Below, piece by piece: positions 60,551 through 64,000 of a stretch of 64,000 bases of DNA. Each line of letters starts with the position of its first letter. Position 1 is the stretch's first letter. The position numbers were made by a program, and so were the translations under genes. The stretch lies in the NCBI GenBank assembly GCA_018816865.1, contig JAHIUW010000017.1, positions 1 through 64,000 of the forward strand. The letters run 5' to 3'. Source of the DNA: Pseudomonadota bacterium. GTDB taxonomy: Bacteria; Desulfobacterota; Desulfovibrionia; Desulfovibrionales; Desulfovibrionaceae. The notes under the pieces were generated by a model. The model was given only the letters and a program-made list of their open reading frames with translations. It was not told where the DNA came from and did not search any database.

Positions 60551-61864
60551 ATGTCCGCCACCATGAACCGCAGGCAATTCCTATATACCGGGGCCGTGGC
60601 AACCGCCGGGATACTGGCCGGTTGCGCCGTGAACCCCGTGACCGGTCAGAGCCAGTTGATGCTCATGTCCCCGCAGCAGGAGATCGAGGTCGACCGGCAG
60701 AACGCACCCCACCAATTCTCCGCCGACTACGGCAAGGCCGACGACAAGGCCCTGCAGAACTATGTCAATTCCGTGGGCAAAGACCTGGCAAAGCACACGC
60801 ACAGACCCGACATGCCCTACAATTTCAGCGTGGTGAACGCCACCTACGTCAACGCCTATGCCTTTCCAGGCGGCAGCATCGCCGCCACGCGCGGCATCAT
60901 GGTGTCCCTGGAGAACGAGGCCGAACTCGGCGCGCTCCTGGGCCACGAGGTGGGGCACGTCAATGCCCGACATACCTCCTCGCGCATGTCCAAGGCCCTG
61001 GTCCTTCAGGGACTGGCCGCCGGTCTGACCATCGGCGTCTCGGCCTCGGAATACAAATCCCTGACCCCGCTGGCCGCCGGACTGGGGGCCATCGGCGCAG
61101 GCGCCCTGCTGGCCCACTATTCGCGTGAGGACGAGCGCCAGGCCGATGCCCTGGGCATGGAATACATGGTCAAGACGGGCTACAGCCCACAAGGCATGGT
61201 GGGCCTGCAACAGCATCTAGTGGATATGCACGACCGCACCCCCTCGGCCCTGGAGGTCATGTTCTCATCGCATCCCATGAGCGAGGAACGACGCGACACG
61301 GCCCAGCATGAAGCCCAGACCACCTACGCCTCATCCCGCAGCCTGCCGCTGCAACGCGAACGCTACATGGACAGCACGGCTCCCCTGCGCAAGCTGAAGC
61401 CCGCCATCGAGGAGATGCAGGCCGGGGAAAAATTCATGAGCAAGAAGCAGTATGCCGAGGCCGAGAAACACTTCAATCAGGCCCTGAAGCTAGCGCCGGA
61501 CGATTACACTGGGCTGCTGCTGATGTCCAAGTGCCAGCTGGCCCTAGGCAACAAGCGCGAGGGCGAACGCTATGCCGAACTGGCCAAGCAGGCCAACCCC
61601 GGCGAGGCCCAGGCCCTGCACGTGGCGGGGCTGGCCAAGCTCCAGCAGGGAAACTATGATGCCGCCCTGTCGCAGTTCAGCCGCTACGAGCGGGCCCTGC
61701 CCGGCAACCCCAACACCCTCTACTACGAGGCCCGGGCTTTGGACGGCATGGGCCGCCGCGACGAAGCGGCCCGCCAGTATTACCGCTACCTGCAAAGTGG
61801 CAGCAAGGACGCCAACGCCAAACAATCTTACTCGCGCCTCCAGTCCTGGGGCTATATCAAGTAA
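60551..61864 (+). CDS. M48 family zinc metalloprotease lipoprotein with TPR tail
   Basis: A 437-aa envelope protease resembling BepA/LoiP. The N-terminus has a Tat-like NRRQFLYTG and a lipobox ILAGC (Cys25). The protease domain shows LLGHEVGHVNARH, the zinc-binding HExxH, and the third ligand region EDERQADALG. The C-terminal 150 residues are TPR repeats (KKQYAEAEKHFNQALKLAPD). Such enzymes assist outer membrane protein quality control. AGGAGGAAAT precedes the ATG. Confidence 0.88.
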   Translation: MSATMNRRQFLYTGAVATAGILAGCAVNPVTGQSQLMLMSPQQEIEVDRQNAPHQFSADYGKADDKALQNYVNSVGKDLAKHTHRPDMPYNFSVVNATYVNAYAFPGGSIAATRGIMVSLENEAELGALLGHEVGHVNARHTSSRMSKALVLQGLAAGLTIGVSASEYKSLTPLAAGLGAIGAGALLAHYSREDERQADALGMEYMVKTGYSPQGMVGLQQHLVDMHDRTPSALEVMFSSHPMSEERRDTAQHEAQTTYASSRSLPLQRERYMDSTAPLRKLKPAIEEMQAGEKFMSKKQYAEAEKHFNQALKLAPDDYTGLLLMSKCQLALGNKREGERYAELAKQANPGEAQALHVAGLAKLQQGNYDAALSQFSRYERALPGNPNTLYYEARALDGMGRRDEAARQYYRYLQSGSKDANAKQSYSRLQSWGYIK

Positions 61865-61883
61865 CCAACCTCCCCGCCGATGC

Positions 61884-61911
61884 AAAGCCGCCCTTGGGGC
61901 GGCTTTTTTTT
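61884..61911 (+). terminator. Terminator of the M48 protease gene
   Basis: AAGCCGCC, a 4-nt loop and GGGCGGCTT run into eight T. It lies about 20 bases past the stop. Confidence 0.93.
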
Positions 61912-62003
61912 GGATCAACAACGGGTACAGAGATAATCCCCTTGACTTTGGCTCAATTTTTATTAGTAATGTTTATTAATAAACCCTCAGGCAGGAGTGA
62001 ACC

Positions 62004-62210
62004 ATGGACGAACTGCAGCAATTCACCGAGACGATCATCATCTGCGATGAGGACTGCCCCTACGACCCCGTGCGCAAAGTGGCCCTTGTAAGATGTGAGA
62101 ACTGCAGCAATGAGGAAGAGGTCGATGTCGTGTCCCTGGAAAATGGCAGGGGCACCGTTTACGGCTTCATGTGCACCCAGTGCGGGCACTTCAACCAACC
62201 CTGCGAATAG
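62004..62210 (+). CDS. Small zinc-ribbon-like protein (68 aa)
   Basis: A small acidic protein with two CxxC-type pairs (RCENCSNEEE and MCTQCGHF) that could bind one zinc ion, plus an N-terminal CDEDC. GGCAGGAG precedes the ATG. It is followed after 14 bases by a second small Cys-pair protein. The function is unknown; DNA, RNA or protein contact is typical for such folds. Confidence 0.65.
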   Translation: MDELQQFTETIIICDEDCPYDPVRKVALVRCENCSNEEEVDVVSLENGRGTVYGFMCTQCGHFNQPCE

Positions 62211-62224
62211 CTAAGGAGAGTCCC

Positions 62225-62452
62225 ATGACCAAGAAAAAATACGAGGTTCAGGCCAGCTGCCCCCACTGCGGCAAGCCGCAGATGCTGCACATCGAGGCCT
62301 CGAACTTCGCAGCCCTGCCCCAGGGCAAGGCCCCTGAAGCCCTGACCGGCTGCCCGGATTGCGGCAAGCCCTTCAACGCCCCCGTGAATCCTGACAGCTG
62401 TGCCGAATGGGACGACTTCTGCAACGAGATTCATCCCGTGCCCCAGGTCTAG
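62225..62452 (+). CDS. Small zinc-ribbon protein (75 aa)
   Basis: A small protein with two knuckles, SCPHCGKPQM near residue 12 and GCPDCGKPF near residue 43, that should form a single zinc ribbon. CTAAGGAGAG precedes the ATG. It is probably co-transcribed with the 68-aa zinc-ribbon gene. I do not recognise a named family. Confidence 0.68.
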   Translation: MTKKKYEVQASCPHCGKPQMLHIEASNFAALPQGKAPEALTGCPDCGKPFNAPVNPDSCAEWDDFCNEIHPVPQV

Positions 62453-62610
62453 CAACAACCTTGAAGACGGCGGTCAGCGCCCCCTCGAACAACACGATCC
62501 GACCCTGTCGGCAAAGGGTGAAACGCGCCGGTCGAGGCCTTGAGCCTGTGCCGCAACCCACTCCCTTCCGGCGGGAAAAGGCCCGGCCCGCGGGGGCTTC
62601 GTTGCATATA

Positions 62611-64000
62611 TCAAGACCCGGTGCCCGTCCTGTCCACCTTCGATCTGTTGCGGCCCTTGTCCTTGGCCAGATACATGGCGGCATCGGCCCGGCGCAGCAG
62701 ATCGTCCAGGGTTTCGTCCTCAAGGGCCTGGGCCACCCCGATACTCACGGTGCAGCTGACCTCCACTGAACCCCGAACCTTCACCGGCGTCTGCTCCACA
62801 CTCGCACGCAGACGTTCAGCCGCGCCCTGGGCCTCATCGATGCCTGTCTCGGGGAGCAGCACGGCGAACTCCTCACCTCCCATGCGGCCCATGATATCCA
62901 CATTGCGCAGCACCTTGAGTCCGGTCTGCGCCAAGGACTGGAGCACGTGGTCCCCCACCTCGTGACCGTACGTGTCGTTGACCTCCTTAAAATGATCCAC
63001 ATCCAGCATCAGCAGGGACAAAGCGGCCCCATAACGTTTGGCCCGCCTGAACTCCCGCTCGGCTTCCTCAAGAAAACACCGTCTGTTGACCAGGCCGGTC
63101 AGGCTGTCCGTCGTGGCGAGTTCGCGCAACCGTTCCTCGCTCTTCTTACGCTCGGTGATGTCCTGGACCACCCCGAGCGAGCGCAGCGCCTTGCCCTGCT
63201 CATCGTGCTCCACGATCCGACCCTGCACGAGAATCCAGCGCCATTGGCCGTCAGCGTCCCGGATCCTGAACTCATGCTTCAGGGATAGTTCATCACCCCG
63301 CAGGTACCGGAGCAGTATCTCCTTGGCGGCCTGCAGGTCGTCCGGATGCACCAGTTCGGTCCAGGTCTTGAGATCCATGGGCAGATCAGCAGCAGGGTAG
63401 CCGAAGCTGTCCTGAAACACCTTGGGTGGCAGTTCGAGCTTGCCACTTTGCGGCCACAGCTCCCACAGCCCATACTCCGTGCTGTCCAGGGCCATCTGCA
63501 ACCGTTCCTCGTTCTTGCGCAGGCGCTGCTCCCCATAGTGCCGTTCCGTCATGTCGCGGATCTGCACCAGGATGCACGGCTGTCCATCATAGTGGATCAC
63601 CGACCGGGAGTTCTCCACAAACAACAGGCTGCCATCCCTGGCGATCATCCTCACCTCGTAGTTGAAGCTCCCGGCAGTACCGATGAACGAGGCGATCCTG
63701 GGCCAATCCTCGGCATGGAAGAAACGCTCGACACTGGCTCCCTTGACCTCATGCAGCCGGTACCCGAACAGCTCCTCGGAGGCGGGGTTGCCGTACATCA
63801 GCTCACCCTTCATGGAGCCGATGACAATGGCGTCCTTGGACTGTTCCACCACCACACGATATCGCTCCTCGCTGGACTTCAGTTCCTCTTCTGCACGATA
63901 GCGGTCGCTGACATCAATGATGCAGCAGGCCACCCCCTGCACTAGCCCAAAGGCGTCCACATGCGGCGAATAGAAGGCTGTGAAACGACCCTGCCGCCGG
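62611..64000 (-). CDS. PAS-PAS-GGDEF diguanylate cyclase (N-terminus beyond window)
   Basis: At least 463 residues are visible; the frame is open to the window edge at 64000. The first visible part is the end of a PAS domain (YSPHVDAFGLVQGVACCIID). Two more PAS domains follow (RYRVVVEQSKDAIVIGSMKG and RLQMALDSTEYGLWELWPQS). The GGDEF domain has TTDSLTGLVNRR, the metal-binding LDVDHFKEVND and an intact GGEEF (RMGGEEFAVLL). It should make cyclic-di-GMP under control of its sensor domains. The true start lies outside the window. Confidence 0.9.
   Translation of the reverse strand, partial: RRQGRFTAFYSPHVDAFGLVQGVACCIIDVSDRYRAEEELKSSEERYRVVVEQSKDAIVIGSMKGELMYGNPASEELFGYRLHEVKGASVERFFHAEDWPRIASFIGTAGSFNYEVRMIARDGSLLFVENSRSVIHYDGQPCILVQIRDMTERHYGEQRLRKNEERLQMALDSTEYGLWELWPQSGKLELPPKVFQDSFGYPAADLPMDLKTWTELVHPDDLQAAKEILLRYLRGDELSLKHEFRIRDADGQWRWILVQGRIVEHDEQGKALRSLGVVQDITERKKSEERLRELATTDSLTGLVNRRCFLEEAEREFRRAKRYGAALSLLMLDVDHFKEVNDTYGHEVGDHVLQSLAQTGLKVLRNVDIMGRMGGEEFAVLLPETGIDEAQGAAERLRASVEQTPVKVRGSVEVSCTVSIGVAQALEDETLDDLLRRADAAMYLAKDKGRNRSKVDRTGTGS

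Overview
The window (about 60% G+C, dense, mostly co-directional operons) looks like a chromosomal segment of a Desulfovibrionaceae-type sulfate reducer (Desulfobacterota). Pointers are an 11-subunit complex I without NuoEFG, an octaheme tetrathionate-reductase-family cytochrome, periplasmic Fe-S and cytochrome b modules, a one-cluster ferredoxin, and many PAS/GGDEF/EAL and two-component proteins. The assignment rests on gene content and protein style, not on a search.

Layout. Positions 1-5,350 are the integrase end of an A+T-richer integrative element (prophage or satellite). All its genes are on the minus strand: tyrosine integrase, AlpA-like excisionase, a helix-turn-helix replication-type protein next to four 17-bp iterons, an ERCC4 nuclease and a run of unknown overlapping small genes. 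Core chromosome begins at about 5,497 with a secreted protein, an MBL-fold hydrolase, an Hpt protein, a ferredoxin and an orphan HSDR_N nuclease-like protein. Positions 9,453-21,419 hold the complex I operon nuoABCDHIJK, an MrpD-like subunit, an 86-aa membrane protein and nuoLMN, with no NADH module. Positions 22,096-29,300 carry a truncated molybdopterin oxidoreductase remnant, a DUF3108 protein, a response regulator with GAF-GGDEF-EAL, a MotB/MotA-like pair in reversed order and two tandem solute-binding proteins.

Positions 29,502-35,617 form a respiratory module: a Tat-type Fe-S subunit, two cytochrome b proteins, an Rrf2 regulator, an octaheme cytochrome c and a divergent sigma-54 activator. 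The octaheme gene is interrupted by one in-frame TGA at a position I expect to be a conserved cysteine. It is followed at the right distance by a perfect 7-bp hairpin with a GG-starting loop. I read it as a selenocysteine codon with a bacterial SECIS element; this is the most notable observation in the window.

Positions 36,694-64,000 carry a NapH-type ferredoxin, a BtsR/BtsS-CstA pyruvate-type sensing and uptake locus, a ModF-like double ATPase, a lipoprotein, a TrpF homologue lacking the usual catalytic Cys, an HD phosphohydrolase with TPR and ComFB-like genes, alaC-hom, an iron-type alcohol dehydrogenase, archaeal-type phosphoglycerate mutase with a thioesterase, two DM9-like secreted paralogues, a DeaD helicase, an amidohydrolase, an M48 protease and a PAS-GGDEF protein that runs off the end. 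No rRNA, tRNA or CRISPR array was recognised.
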